A DNA stretch of 64,000 nucleotides. Origin: Gillisella terrae. Lineage in GTDB: Bacteria; Pseudomonadota; Alphaproteobacteria; Rhizobiales; Rhizobiaceae. Location of the stretch: the NCBI RefSeq assembly GCF_004801395.1, contig NZ_SSOA01000005.1:172754-236753 (forward strand), given 5' to 3'. The notes under the pieces were generated by a model. That model was not told the origin of the DNA. It saw only the letters and a program-made list of their open reading frames with translations, and ran no database searches. This document shows positions 49,180-59,037 of this stretch, in pieces. Position numbers and translations under genes: made by a program. How positions within the stretch are numbered: position 1 is the stretch's first letter; each line of letters begins with the position of its first letter.

Positions 49180-50003
49180 GTCTCTTCCGGGTCACTGCGT
49201 CGGCTGGTTTGGCTGCGGTTCGGCACTGATTTTAACAGGTTGCGTGTGTAGGGTTGCGCAGGATGTTCAAATACCGCGCGGGTTGCCCCCTCCTCGATTT
49301 TCTGTCCGGCAACCATGACAATGGTGCGATCACACATGCGGGCAATCACACCCAAATCATGGCTGACAAGCATCATGGCCATACGATGTTCAGCCACGAG
49401 ATCGCTGAGCAGGTCGAGCACCTCGGCCTGCACCGTCACATCCAGCGCCGTAGTCGGCTCGTCGGCAATCAGAAGAGCGGGCTTGAGTGCGAGGGCAATG
49501 GCAATGCCAACCCGCTGTCGTTGTCCGCCAGAGAGTTCATGCGGATAGGCCTTTGCACGCCGCTTGGCATCGGGCATGCGCACCTGATCCAGCATGTCCA
49601 AGGCGCGCCGCCGCGCTTTGCGCCATGATAATCCCTCATGACAGACCATGCCCTCGGCAATTTGATCGCCAATGGTCATGGCGGGGTTGAGGGCCGTCAA
49701 CGGCTCTTGAAAGACCATGCCAATCCGCTTGCCCCGAAGTGCACACATCCTCGCTTCACTGGCGCTCAGGAGGTCTTCGCCCTCAAGCAAAATCTGTCCG
49801 CTGGCTTTGGCAATATCGGGCAAAAGTCCGATGATCGAGAGGCACAGCAGCGATTTTCCTGATCCGCTCTCGCCGACAATGCCAAGGGTTTCGCCGGAAT
49901 GCAGATCGAAATCCATAGCATCCAGCACCGGTATCTCGCGCCCTTGCGATAGCGCAATACCAAGGCTGAGGCTGCGCACGGACAAAAATGGGCTATTGCT
50001 CAT
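49173..50003 (-). CDS. Peptide ABC transporter ATP-binding protein (DppD/OppD type)
   Basis: 276 residues. Walker A GESGSGKS near residue 44, signature 'LSGGQRQRVG', Walker B LLIADEPTTALD and switch H in VSHDL. Shorter than typical DppD (about 320) because the C-terminal cysteine extension is largely missing; it ends 'LLKSVPNRSQTSRRSDPEETC'. It forms a heterodimer with the DppF-type ATPase. Overlaps the permease gene by 4 bp. Confidence 0.92.
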   Translation of the reverse strand: MSNSPFLSVRSLSLGIALSQGREIPVLDAMDFDLHSGETLGIVGESGSGKSLLCLSIIGLLPDIAKASGQILLEGEDLLSASEARMCALRGKRIGMVFQEPLTALNPAMTIGDQIAEGMVCHEGLSWRKARRRALDMLDQVRMPDAKRRAKAYPHELSGGQRQRVGIAIALALKPALLIADEPTTALDVTVQAEVLDLLSDLVAEHRMAMMLVSHDLGVIARMCDRTIVMVAGQKIEEGATRAVFEHPAQPYTRNLLKSVPNRSQTSRRSDPEETC

Positions 50004-50857
50004 GACAGCCTCTTTTCACGCGGATCAAGCAGGTCTCGCAAGCCATCGCCCAGCATATTGAAGCCGAGCACCGTGAGAGCAATGGCAAGGCCCGGCAAAA
50101 CAGCAAGCCACGGCGCAATCCCCAGATAGGTCTGAGCATCGGCCAACATGCGCCCCCAGGTGGGCGTTGGCGGCGGCATGCCCAAACCCAGAAAGCTCAG
50201 GCCCGCCTCGGTTAAAATGGCAAGGCCCAACTGAATGGTGACCTGAACAATGATCTGATTGGCGATATTGGGCAGAATATGCTCCCAGGTGATCAGGATC
50301 TTGCCCTTGCCTGCCCCGCGTGCGGCAAGCACGTAATCGCGCGTCCAGATTTGCAGGGCGGCGCTTGCGGTAATGCGGGCAAAGACAGGCACCATGAAAA
50401 CGGCGATGGCGATAATGGCCGTGAACCGACCCGCTCCCAGCAAGGCCCCCAACATCATTGCCGACAAAATCGGCGGAATCGCAAAAATCACATCATTGAT
50501 CCGCATGATCAGTGCTGCAAACAGGCCGCGCTGTGCTGCGGCCGTTACGCCCAAAAGAGTGCCGACTGCGGCACCAAGGCCAACCGCCAGAACCGAGGTT
50601 GACAATGAGTTCCACGCGCCAACCATCAGCATGGATGCAAGATCACGCCCAAGCTGATCTGTGCCCAGAATGCCAAAGGCCAAAGGCGGTTTCAATTTAT
50701 GAATGATCTGCATTTTCAAGGGCGGGAGCGGCGTCCAGACCAGAGACAAGAGTGCAATTGCAAGCAGCACCGCAATGAGGGTGGAACCGATGACAAGAGT
50801 GGGCCTGCGAAGAGGGTGAATCGCCGCCGCTGGTTCTGATGTCGTGCGAGTGCTCAT
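50000..50857 (-). CDS. Peptide ABC transporter permease (DppC/OppC type)
   Basis: 285 residues. A charged N-terminal segment and first helix, a loop with 'FGILGTDQLGRDLASMLMVGAWNSL' (the OppC hallmark), then the five-helix permease core with EAA-type loop 'YVLAARGAGKGKILITWEHILPNI'. Pairs with the DppB-like permease, with which it overlaps by 4 bp. Confidence 0.93.
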   Translation of the reverse strand: MSTRTTSEPAAAIHPLRRPTLVIGSTLIAVLLAIALLSLVWTPLPPLKMQIIHKLKPPLAFGILGTDQLGRDLASMLMVGAWNSLSTSVLAVGLGAAVGTLLGVTAAAQRGLFAALIMRINDVIFAIPPILSAMMLGALLGAGRFTAIIAIAVFMVPVFARITASAALQIWTRDYVLAARGAGKGKILITWEHILPNIANQIIVQVTIQLGLAILTEAGLSFLGLGMPPPTPTWGRMLADAQTYLGIAPWLAVLPGLAIALTVLGFNMLGDGLRDLLDPREKRLS

Positions 50858-51804
50858 ATACCCCTCCCCCGCAATCTGGGATCAAGCACAAGATAAGAAA
50901 GATCGATCAGGAAATTCATGACAATCACCAGACCGGCAAAGAACAGCACCACGTCTTGCATCACCACAATGTCGCGCTGGATCAGTGCCTGATAGGCCAA
51001 CCGCCCGAGCCCCGGCAGGTTGAAGACATTTTCGATCAAAATCGCACCTGCGATGAGAAAGGTGAATTGCAGGCCAAGTATTGTCATCACCGGCACAAGG
51101 GCATTGGGCACAGCATGACGCCAGAGCGCCTGCCTGCGGGTTAGCCCTTTGGCGCGCGCGGTACGGACAAAATCCTCATTCATAACCTCCAGCACTGAAG
51201 AGCGCGTCACGCGGGTCAAGACGCCAGCTTGCGGCAAAGCCAGCGCAATGGCGGGCAAAATCAACGCCGTCAGTGCTTTGCCGAAACCGGCTTGCCATCC
51301 CGGAAAGCCGCCAGCGGGCATCCAGCCCAGCCAAATGGAAAACGCGGTGATGAGCAACAGCCCAACCCAGAAGCCAGGAATGGCAATGAACACTTGCGAC
51401 ACAACTCCGGCGATATAATCGAAGGGGCCATTGTGCTTTCCTGCCGAGACGACACCCAGCGGAATGGCAATCGCGACCGAGAGCGCAATCGCTATCAAGG
51501 CCAGCGGCAATGTCACTACCAATCGTTGGCCAATCAGATCCGCTACCGGCACGCCATAGGTATAGGATGTGCCAAGATTGCCCGTTGCCACCCCGCTCAG
51601 CCATGCAAGATAACGCATCACCACGGGCTGATCCAAACCAAGTTCGCGGCGCAAGGCCATGAGCGTGTCGGGGCTGGCCGAAGTGCCCAGCATGACCGCC
51701 GCCGGATCACCCGGCAGCACATTCATGATCACAAACACCACGGCAGACACGGCAAAAAGTGTCACGATCAGCCCTGCCAGCCGTCTCACGATCAGTTCCA
51801 TCAT
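50854..51804 (-). CDS. Peptide ABC transporter permease (DppB/OppB type)
   Basis: 316 residues, six helices. Starts 'LIVRRLAGLIVTLFAVSAVVFVIMNVLPGDPA', the signature of DppB proteins, with loop motif 'DFVRTARAKGLTRRQALWRHAVPNALVPVM' contacting the ATPase. First permease gene of the operon; 112 bp separate it from the binding-protein gene. Confidence 0.93.
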   Translation of the reverse strand: MMELIVRRLAGLIVTLFAVSAVVFVIMNVLPGDPAAVMLGTSASPDTLMALRRELGLDQPVVMRYLAWLSGVATGNLGTSYTYGVPVADLIGQRLVVTLPLALIAIALSVAIAIPLGVVSAGKHNGPFDYIAGVVSQVFIAIPGFWVGLLLITAFSIWLGWMPAGGFPGWQAGFGKALTALILPAIALALPQAGVLTRVTRSSVLEVMNEDFVRTARAKGLTRRQALWRHAVPNALVPVMTILGLQFTFLIAGAILIENVFNLPGLGRLAYQALIQRDIVVMQDVVLFFAGLVIVMNFLIDLSYLVLDPRLRGRGI

Positions 51805-51916
51805 CTCTGGATTTCCCGGCCAGGATCACATCTCACGGCACATTCGCCATATGGAGACGCCTTCAGACGCCGGGCAGTAGATCGCATCCGGCTGAGGCCC
51901 ACACAATGGTGGCGGA

Positions 51917-53455
51917 TCAATCTTGCCAATGCACATCGGTCAGCACGTTTGAGGGGATTGGCTCATTCGTCCACAGGCCTTTTAATTTTTTGTTCCAAAC
52001 GCCCAGCTTGGCCATCACAAACAAGGGTAAGGCTGGCACATCTTCTGCCAGAATTTTCTGAGCTTGCCCATAGAGATCATTCTGTGCTGCTAGATCGGTG
52101 GTGGCCTGAATTTTCTTCATAATGTCATCGAATACCGGATTTTTATAATTAAAATAATAGGGGTCGCGCGCGTAAATATCGATATCCATCGGCTCGGCAT
52201 GGGCCACGATTGTCATATCGTAATCGGTGGCCTTGAATACATCCGCCACCCATTTTGCGGGAAACTCAGTGGGCTGGATGGTCATGGTGACGCCAATTTC
52301 GGCAAACATGGCCTGCATGATTTCTGCACTGCGGGGTGCATAGGCCATCTGGGGCGTTTTGATCGTGAAGCTGAAGCCATTGGGGTAACCGGCTTCCGCC
52401 AGAAGCGCCTTGGCTTTGGCCGGATCGTAGGGCAGAACATTGTTTGTATCGATATAGCCCGGATCATTCGGTGTATAATGGCTGCCGATGGCGGTGCCAT
52501 AGCCCGACCATGCGCCATCGATGACGGTTTTTCGATCAATGGCCATCATCAACGCTTGCCGCACACGCTTGTCGTTAAAAGGTTTTCGAGCATTGTTCAT
52601 GCCCGCAACCACCTTCAATTCTGTATTGCCGATCACGGTGATCAGCTTGTCATCCCCTTTGAAGCTTTCCATCAACTCGGGAGCCAAAAACTCCGCAAAA
52701 GCATCAACATCGCCAGATTTGAGGGCCGCGGCCTCGGCTTGGGGATCGGAAATGAAGCGAAATGTCGCATCCGTCAGCCCAAGCTTCACAGCCTTGTTCC
52801 AGTAATCTGGATTGGCCGTGAGCTGCACACGGTCGCCCTTGGCCCAACTGACAAATTTGAAAGGGCCGGTGCCAATGGGTGTGATCTTGTTGTCAGCCGC
52901 GCTTTTAGGCGCCACCATCACTGAGGCGGGCCATCCCAACCAATAAAGCAGAGAGCCGGTTGGCTGTTTAAGCGTCAGCACCAGCGTCTTGCTATCGGGC
53001 GTTTCGATATGATCAATCGAGGTAAAGAAGCGCTTTTGCGGATTGATCGAATCCGGGCCGCGTGCGCGATCAAGGCTGAATTTTGCGACGGACGCATCAA
53101 AGGCCTCACCGTCATGAAACTTCACGCCCTCTTGCAAATGGAATGTATAGGTCAAGCCATCTGCCGAAATCGTCCAGCTTTTGGCCAGTTGCGGTACGAT
53201 CTTGCCATTTTGATCAATGGCAACCAGTCCTTCAAAAATATTCTGCCATGTCACCTGGCCGATGGCCACAGGTGCCGCCGCTGTCGGATCGAGCCCCGTT
53301 GGTTCAATCGCCATGCCAATCGTCACCTGTCTATTGGCCGCATGGATCGGACCCGACCCCAGGAGTGAGACGGCAATGGTACTTGCGAACAACAACTGTG
53401 CGAAATGCCGGATCCTCGCGGGGCGACAGTTTTTCGAGACCAACACTTTCACCAT
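51917..53455 (-). CDS. Peptide/dipeptide ABC transporter substrate-binding protein (DppA/OppA family 5)
   Basis: 512 residues. An N-terminal signal peptide of about 39 residues ends near IHA-A. The mature protein has family-5 landmarks: 'NIFEGLVAIDQNGKIVPQLAKSWTISADGLTYTFHLQEGVKFHDG' (residues about 75-120) and 'VRQALMMAIDRKTVIDGA'. Binds peptides or other small molecules (nickel chelates, opines and glycosides are known alternatives). First gene of the operon. The 53456-53668 gap holds the divergent promoters with the glycosyltransferase gene. Confidence 0.92.
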   Translation of the reverse strand: MVKVLVSKNCRPARIRHFAQLLFASTIAVSLLGSGPIHAANRQVTIGMAIEPTGLDPTAAAPVAIGQVTWQNIFEGLVAIDQNGKIVPQLAKSWTISADGLTYTFHLQEGVKFHDGEAFDASVAKFSLDRARGPDSINPQKRFFTSIDHIETPDSKTLVLTLKQPTGSLLYWLGWPASVMVAPKSAADNKITPIGTGPFKFVSWAKGDRVQLTANPDYWNKAVKLGLTDATFRFISDPQAEAAALKSGDVDAFAEFLAPELMESFKGDDKLITVIGNTELKVVAGMNNARKPFNDKRVRQALMMAIDRKTVIDGAWSGYGTAIGSHYTPNDPGYIDTNNVLPYDPAKAKALLAEAGYPNGFSFTIKTPQMAYAPRSAEIMQAMFAEIGVTMTIQPTEFPAKWVADVFKATDYDMTIVAHAEPMDIDIYARDPYYFNYKNPVFDDIMKKIQATTDLAAQNDLYGQAQKILAEDVPALPLFVMAKLGVWNKKLKGLWTNEPIPSNVLTDVHWQD

Positions 53456-53668
53456 CGCAAATCCCCCTCACCCTCGGCGGCTTTCACCACGCAGCGGGCT
53501 CGTTTCCTATCATCTGGGTGTCGCATTCACCCATATTTTGTTCAATTGTGCCATTGCATCCACATAATCTTACCCTTTAACGTATTCTGCTGAGGAATTT
53601 ATAGAGAAAATGCAGTGATTGTTATAAAGCCCCGCGATCATCGAGATTAAGAGTATAAAATCTAAGCT

Positions 53669-54607
53669 ATGACAATCGAAAACAAAGCGCCGACTATCTC
53701 GATCGCGGTTACGACATTCAATGGCGAGGGCTTTCTGCGCGCGCAGATGGACTCGTTGCTGGCCCAAACTTTCCAGGATTTTGAAATTCTTGTAAGCGAC
53801 GATGCGTCAACGGACGCAACACTCGAAATTCTTGAGGAATATCAACGAAAAGATTCAAGAATCACAATTTTCAGACATACGGAAAGGCAGGGCCTGCAAA
53901 AAAATTTCGACTTCGTCATGCGCAAATGTACCGGTGATTTCATCGCCCCATGTGATCAGGACGACATTTGGCTACCGCAAAAATTAGAAGTACTTCTTGC
54001 GCTTATAAAGCAGCGTCAATGTTCGTTGGTCTATTGCAATTCAAAATTGTTCGGCACCTCCATAGAGGGACGAGAACTGACCATGTTTGACAAGTTCGAG
54101 CCAGTTGAGGGAGCCAATGCACTTCAATTTGCGTTCAGGAATTGCGTTTCAGGCCACGCGACACTTTTCGACCGCTCAATCCTTCCGCACGTCTTGCCAA
54201 TCCCCGAAAATCCGATGTTTGACTGGTGGCTTGCTGCTGTCGCCTCGTCGTGCAAAGGAATTGCTTTCACGTTAGAGCCTTTGGTTCTCTATCGCCAACA
54301 TGAAGCAAGCACAACAGATGCCTTTCGACAGAAAAAGAGAGTTGGAAGTCGAATTCGGGGGAGCTTGACCAGAAAGAAAAAGAGATCTGCTTTGGTGCGG
54401 GAGAGAATAAAGCAGTTTCGCTTCTGTCCCAATCGGTCTGGTGAAGATTTTTCTTACCTGTTTTCTATTTTGAAGAATAGGAAAAATATTTTTTTTAATG
54501 TAATTAGTATTCGATTTTTATATAAAAATAGAATTTTATTGTTCGGACGAAAATATAAAAGCATTTTGAGATTTCTCCCTAAGATGTTTAAGATTGTATC
54601 GATGTGA
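53669..54607 (+). CDS. Family 2 glycosyltransferase
   Basis: 312 residues. GT-A fold from residue 8: 'ISIAVTTFNGEGFLRAQMDSLLAQT', 'EILVSDDASTDAT' and 'DFIAPCDQDDIW' (DXD-like metal site). The C-terminal 90 residues are very basic (KKKRVG..., RKKKRSAL), and the coding DNA becomes markedly AT-rich from about 54470 on, unlike its neighbours. Probably transfers a sugar to a cell-surface polysaccharide precursor. Sugar and acceptor unknown. Confidence 0.85.
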   Translation: MTIENKAPTISIAVTTFNGEGFLRAQMDSLLAQTFQDFEILVSDDASTDATLEILEEYQRKDSRITIFRHTERQGLQKNFDFVMRKCTGDFIAPCDQDDIWLPQKLEVLLALIKQRQCSLVYCNSKLFGTSIEGRELTMFDKFEPVEGANALQFAFRNCVSGHATLFDRSILPHVLPIPENPMFDWWLAAVASSCKGIAFTLEPLVLYRQHEASTTDAFRQKKRVGSRIRGSLTRKKKRSALVRERIKQFRFCPNRSGEDFSYLFSILKNRKNIFFNVISIRFLYKNRILLFGRKYKSILRFLPKMFKIVSM

Positions 54608-54872
54608 TTGTTTTTTGAATAAAATAAGAATTTTCGAATATTTTCTTATTTCAGGAAATTCAGTTTGATAAGGGTGCGCAGAAATATAGAATCCGGGCCG
54701 AATTCTGACGCAAACTCGTGCTCTTGTGAAAGCCAATAAGAATTTGGTTTTGCGCGAAGATTTGTGCATGGGGTCGGATTTGCTTTGCCGAGGTCGAGCT
54801 AGACCTGATGCGCGGCATCGGCTATACGCCCTTGAGTGTTTGAGAGCGACTGCCTAGCGATATAGAGATGAA
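54608..54872. other. AT-rich intergenic region
   Basis: 265 bp with no supported gene. Continues the AT-rich composition of the preceding gene's 3' end to about 54660, then returns to normal GC. The composition change suggests a junction of acquired DNA. A promoter for the large downstream gene may lie here, but none is clear. Confidence 0.4.
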
Positions 54873-57800
54873 ATGGCCGACGACATTGAATTTACCGGCG
54901 AGCGTTATTTGCCGAGCATTGATGTGAACATCAATCTGGAGCGCATGCACAGATATGACCTCGCCAGAGGTTTGGTGCAAGGTAAGGACGTGCTCGATAT
55001 CGCAAGCGGCGACGGTTTTGGGTCGGCCATTTTGGCGCAAGGAGCAAAGTCCGTCATAGGCATTGATCTTTCAGAAGAAGCCATGGGCGAGGCCCAGGCC
55101 CGGTATGGCTCGGTCAATCTTTCCTTCCGCCAAGGCTCTTGTGAGGCAATTCCCCTACCGGACGGATGTGTGGATGTTGTGGTGTCTTTTGACACCATGG
55201 AACACATTGAAGCGCATGAGGTTTTTCTTAAAGAAATCAAGCGTGTGTTGCGCCCAAATGGCAGCTTGATTGTGTCTGCACCGAAGAAGAAAGCCAGGAC
55301 AATTGCCGCAGGATTGGAAAATTCGCGGCCTGTCAAAGAGCTTGGTCGTGGCGAATTCGAAGCGCTTTTGTCCAGACATTTCAACTATGTCTCCATGCAT
55401 GGGCAAGTCATTGGCTTTGGTTCTGTTATTGCGCCAGAGGGGCAGCCAAGTGTTTTCCTTGAGACCAATGCAGGGGGCGTGACATCAGCATCTGGCATTG
55501 AAAAGCCGATGTATATGATCGCCGTTGCGTCCGATGATGCTTCTGGCAGCAGGGCAATCGGTGGATTTTTCTCACAGGATATCCAGTCGTGTGAGCCTGT
55601 TCTCAAGCACGTTGAACTGGAGAAAGAGAAGTGGTTTGATAGCGTCATTGACGATATTGATCAGATATCGCAAGAGGTAAAGACGCTTCAGAATGTCAAC
55701 TGGGTCAGCCGGATGTCGCTTTTGAAGCTGTTGCGCGGCCTAGTCTATTCGAGATTTCTCTATAAACTGTCTGAAAGCACACTCTTCAGTGAGCGCCGTC
55801 GCAAGCGTTTGCTCAGCTCAGCCAAAAAGCGCGATCCCATGCTGCTTTCCAGTCGGGTCGCTGAGTTTTGTGAAAATTATTACACGCGCATAAACAAAAA
55901 CAAGGAGCTCTTGGCAAATCGCTCATTACGAGATGCCAGAAGCGCCTTAAGGGTGACAGCAATTGTCCCCAATTACAATCATGAAGCGTATTTGCGTCAA
56001 CGCCTGGATAGTATCATCGCGCAAACCTATCCGCTCATTGATATTATTGTCCTGGATGACTGTTCCACCGATGGCAGCAGAGCTGTCATCGAATCCTATG
56101 TCAAAAAGCATCCCGAACGTATTCAAGCGATTTACAACGAGGAAAACTCCGGCGGTGTGTTTCGTCAGTGGCAAAAGGGACATGCCAAAGCCACTGGCGA
56201 TCTGGTGTGGATCTGCGAAAGTGACGATTTTTGCGAACCGGATTTCGTGGAGCGCATGATTGGCACATTCAGCGACTCTAGCGTCATGATAGCTTTTGGG
56301 CGAATTGAATTCGTTGATGCTGGTGGCAAACCTATGGAAGGAATGGCGCAATACCGGGAAGAAAGTGAGCCGGGCATTTGGAATTCGCGTCTTGTGCGTC
56401 CTGCTTCCACCTGGTTTGCTGGTGGGTTTGGCGTGAAAAACGTGATTGCCAACGTGGGCGGCAGTATCTGGCGTCGTTTCGATATTGATGACAGCGTATG
56501 GGAGACCGCCGGAGGCTATAAAGTCATGGGCGACTGGTTCCTCTACTCTGTCATTGCGGGTGGTGGACAGATTGCCTATGAGCCTTCTGCCAAATCCTAT
56601 TTCCGCATTCACGGCAGCAATACGTCTGGTGCTTCGGCACAATCAAAACCAGAGTATTATCAGGAATATGCCCGGTTAATGGCAGCGCTGAAAGCACGCT
56701 GGGACATACCTGCCGAGACCGTCAGAAAATTTCTGAGCGTTTGTCGCAATGTCTATGATAACGCGGGAGCGGTATCAGGCGATCCGTTCGACACGCTCTT
56801 GCCTTCCACGAACTTGATGTCCTTGCCACAAACAAACATCCATGTGCTGATCGGCTTTCTTGGCTTTTCGTTTGGTGGAGGGGAAATTTTCCCGATTAAT
56901 CTGGCCAATGCTTTGCGCCGCCAAGGCGTTATGGTCTCCATGCTGCAAATGCAGACAGAGGATGACCATTCTGACGTCAGACGCATGTTGCATTCAAGCA
57001 TTCCTGTGTACACAGCCAATACTGTCAGAGGAATCGGGATCAGGAAATTCATTGAAAGCGCTGGTGTTTCCATCATCCATTCTCATATTGCCAGCATAGA
57101 AGCTTTCCTGCTCGAAGAAGGAAATGTTTCTGCGCCTTATATCGCGACGCTTCACGGTTCTTACGAAGCGATGCAAATCAATAAAAGAAAAATTGCCCGC
57201 TGGAGTGCAAATATTGATGAGTTCGCTTACACGGCGGAACGGAATTTGACGCCATTCGAAGGGCTGGGATTGCCCGCGACCAAGTTCAAAAAAGTGCGAA
57301 ATGCCATGCCGCTGGATGTGGCAGACTATCCAAAGAGTCGCAAGGATCTTGAGATTGCCGATGATGCCGTGGTATTTTGCCTTGTTGCGCGTGGTATCGA
57401 AGGAAAGGGCTGGCAAGAAGCGGTTTCGGCCTATTTGCAACTGCGGGCCCGGCATCCAGACGTGGCAATGGCAATGTTGATGGTGGGTGAAGGCCCGGCT
57501 GCGGATGCAGCCAAGGCGATGGCCGCAGGGGATACCACCATTCACTTTCTGGGATATGCCAAGCAAATTCACGGTATTTACCGCATGAGCGATGTCGCGT
57601 TGATTCCAACACGGTTCCCTGGGGAATCATACCCGCTTTGCCTTATTCAAGCCTTGCAGGTTGGCGTGCCTTGTATCGCAACGGATGTTGGCGAAATTAG
57701 AAACATGTCCGAAATTAACGGGCAACAGGCTGGTATCATTCTGCCCAATCTGAGTGATAACGACGCGTTTGCGGCTGAAATTACCCATGCCATGGAACAA

Positions 57801-57929
57801 ATACTATCTCCTGATGTGCGGGGTGAACTTGCAAAACAAGCGACTCTTGCAGGCGCAACCTATAACATTGATGATCTTGCTGCTGATTACATTCAGCATT
57901 ATCGGGCAGTTGCGGCGGCCCGTTCCTGA
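54873..57929 (+). CDS. Methyltransferase-GT2-GT4 fusion glycosyltransferase
   Basis: 1018 residues in three parts. Residues 1-210: class I SAM methyltransferase (VLDIASGDGFGSAIL at 40-54, IGIDLS, 'SFDTMEHIEAHEVFLKEI'). Residues about 355-620: GT-A glycosyltransferase ('RVTAIVPNYNHEAYLRQRLDSIIAQTY', 'IVLDDCSTDGS', ICESDDF). Residues about 655-1015: GT-B family 4 glycosyltransferase with donor-site motif 'FPGESYPLCLIQALQVGVP'. A linker at 210-350 has coiled-coil-like helices. It could add two sugars and a methyl cap to a surface glycan. Start has no ideal ribosome site. Confidence 0.88.
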   Translation: MADDIEFTGERYLPSIDVNINLERMHRYDLARGLVQGKDVLDIASGDGFGSAILAQGAKSVIGIDLSEEAMGEAQARYGSVNLSFRQGSCEAIPLPDGCVDVVVSFDTMEHIEAHEVFLKEIKRVLRPNGSLIVSAPKKKARTIAAGLENSRPVKELGRGEFEALLSRHFNYVSMHGQVIGFGSVIAPEGQPSVFLETNAGGVTSASGIEKPMYMIAVASDDASGSRAIGGFFSQDIQSCEPVLKHVELEKEKWFDSVIDDIDQISQEVKTLQNVNWVSRMSLLKLLRGLVYSRFLYKLSESTLFSERRRKRLLSSAKKRDPMLLSSRVAEFCENYYTRINKNKELLANRSLRDARSALRVTAIVPNYNHEAYLRQRLDSIIAQTYPLIDIIVLDDCSTDGSRAVIESYVKKHPERIQAIYNEENSGGVFRQWQKGHAKATGDLVWICESDDFCEPDFVERMIGTFSDSSVMIAFGRIEFVDAGGKPMEGMAQYREESEPGIWNSRLVRPASTWFAGGFGVKNVIANVGGSIWRRFDIDDSVWETAGGYKVMGDWFLYSVIAGGGQIAYEPSAKSYFRIHGSNTSGASAQSKPEYYQEYARLMAALKARWDIPAETVRKFLSVCRNVYDNAGAVSGDPFDTLLPSTNLMSLPQTNIHVLIGFLGFSFGGGEIFPINLANALRRQGVMVSMLQMQTEDDHSDVRRMLHSSIPVYTANTVRGIGIRKFIESAGVSIIHSHIASIEAFLLEEGNVSAPYIATLHGSYEAMQINKRKIARWSANIDEFAYTAERNLTPFEGLGLPATKFKKVRNAMPLDVADYPKSRKDLEIADDAVVFCLVARGIEGKGWQEAVSAYLQLRARHPDVAMAMLMVGEGPAADAAKAMAAGDTTIHFLGYAKQIHGIYRMSDVALIPTRFPGESYPLCLIQALQVGVPCIATDVGEIRNMSEINGQQAGIILPNLSDNDAFAAEITHAMEQILSPDVRGELAKQATLAGATYNIDDLAADYIQHYRAVAAARS

Positions 57930-57956
57930 CTCGGCGAAATTTCTGAAAGACATTCT

Positions 57957-58868
57957 ATGAACATATTAGTCATCGGGGGTGCTGGGTTTATCGGTTATCA
58001 TCTCGTCCATGATTTATTGGATGCAGGCCATATGGTGACGGTACTTGGCCGGAGCGAACAGCCGACGAGACCTTTACCCCTTGGCGTGCGCTATTTGTCT
58101 GGTGATCTCTCCAATGCGGCACAGCTCAAGGATTGCCTGGCAGGCATCGACGCCGTTGCTCATCTTGCCAGCGGTACTGTACCTGCAACGGGCGATAAAG
58201 ATCCGATAGCGGATGTCAATATGAACCTCAATGGGACGTTGAACTTGTTGATGGCAATGGAAGCCTGCAATGTGAAGCGTCTTCTTTTTCTCTCCTCCGG
58301 GGGAACGGTTTACGGCCCTCCTCAGGAAGTCCCGATATCGGTCCACCACCCTCTGGCCCCTATCTGCTCTTATGGGATCGTGAAAGTCGCCATCGAGTCT
58401 TACCTGAAGCTCTTTGAACGCAATGCTGGTTTGAGGCCAATCGTCATCAGAGCTTCAAATCCTTATGGTTCCCATCAGGGCAATCTGGGTGTTCAGGGGA
58501 TTATCGGAACATACCTCAATCTTGCATCACAGCGGCGCCCTCTCGAAATATGGGGTGATGGCTCAACCATCCGAGATTTCATTTATATCAAGGACTTAAC
58601 AAGTCTATGCGTGAAATCACTGGAGAGTGACAAGGTTGGTATTTACAATGGTGGTAGCGGAACGGGGACATCGGTGTTGGCTATCGCCCAGCTCGTGCAA
58701 GACATTACCGGCAATCCTGCGCCGATTGTCTATAAACCTCACCGCAATTTGGACGTTCCAATATCTATTCTTGATGTTGAGACAACCAAGGCGGACTTTG
58801 ATTGGAAACCTGAGATTGGCATCAAGGAAGGTATTCTAAAAACGTGGGATTGGCTGCATATTGCATAA
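57957..58868 (+). CDS. NAD-dependent sugar epimerase/dehydratase (GalE-like SDR)
   Basis: 303 residues of the extended SDR family. The NAD loop GGAGFIG is at 7-13, the catalytic S in 'LFLSSGGTVYGPP', and Y-x-x-x-K in YGIVKVAIE. The catalytic tyrosine region reads ICSYGIVKVA, which is intact. It probably makes a nucleotide sugar such as UDP-galactose or a UDP-uronic acid for the polysaccharide locus. Its stop codon lies inside the left arm of a palindromic repeat. Confidence 0.88.
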   Translation: MNILVIGGAGFIGYHLVHDLLDAGHMVTVLGRSEQPTRPLPLGVRYLSGDLSNAAQLKDCLAGIDAVAHLASGTVPATGDKDPIADVNMNLNGTLNLLMAMEACNVKRLLFLSSGGTVYGPPQEVPISVHHPLAPICSYGIVKVAIESYLKLFERNAGLRPIVIRASNPYGSHQGNLGVQGIIGTYLNLASQRRPLEIWGDGSTIRDFIYIKDLTSLCVKSLESDKVGIYNGGSGTGTSVLAIAQLVQDITGNPAPIVYKPHRNLDVPISILDVETTKADFDWKPEIGIKEGILKTWDWLHIA

Positions 58869-58943
58869 TTGCTTAAATCGGAATCGATTTAAGCAATTAT
58901 GCAGCAGATTAAAAGTGTTACTTTGAGCCTTTGTGCGCCATAG
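58862..58943 (+). repeat. Composite palindromic repeat, copy 4
   Basis: The A unit has perfect 18-bp arms GCATAATTGCTTAAATCG (58863-58880) / CGATTTAAGCAATTATGC (58885-58902), followed by the linker CAGCAGATTAAAAGTG and a truncated B unit (TTTGTGCGCCATAG). The epimerase stop codon TAA (58866-58868) is within the left arm. It lies between convergent genes. Confidence 0.85.
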
Positions 58944-59037
58944 CGTAAAATAGGCCTACAGGATATTCCTGAAATCTGGAGCGATTAAAGGCACTATGCC
59001 GTAAAATTCACTGTCGTACTTTATACTGCCTGCAATG

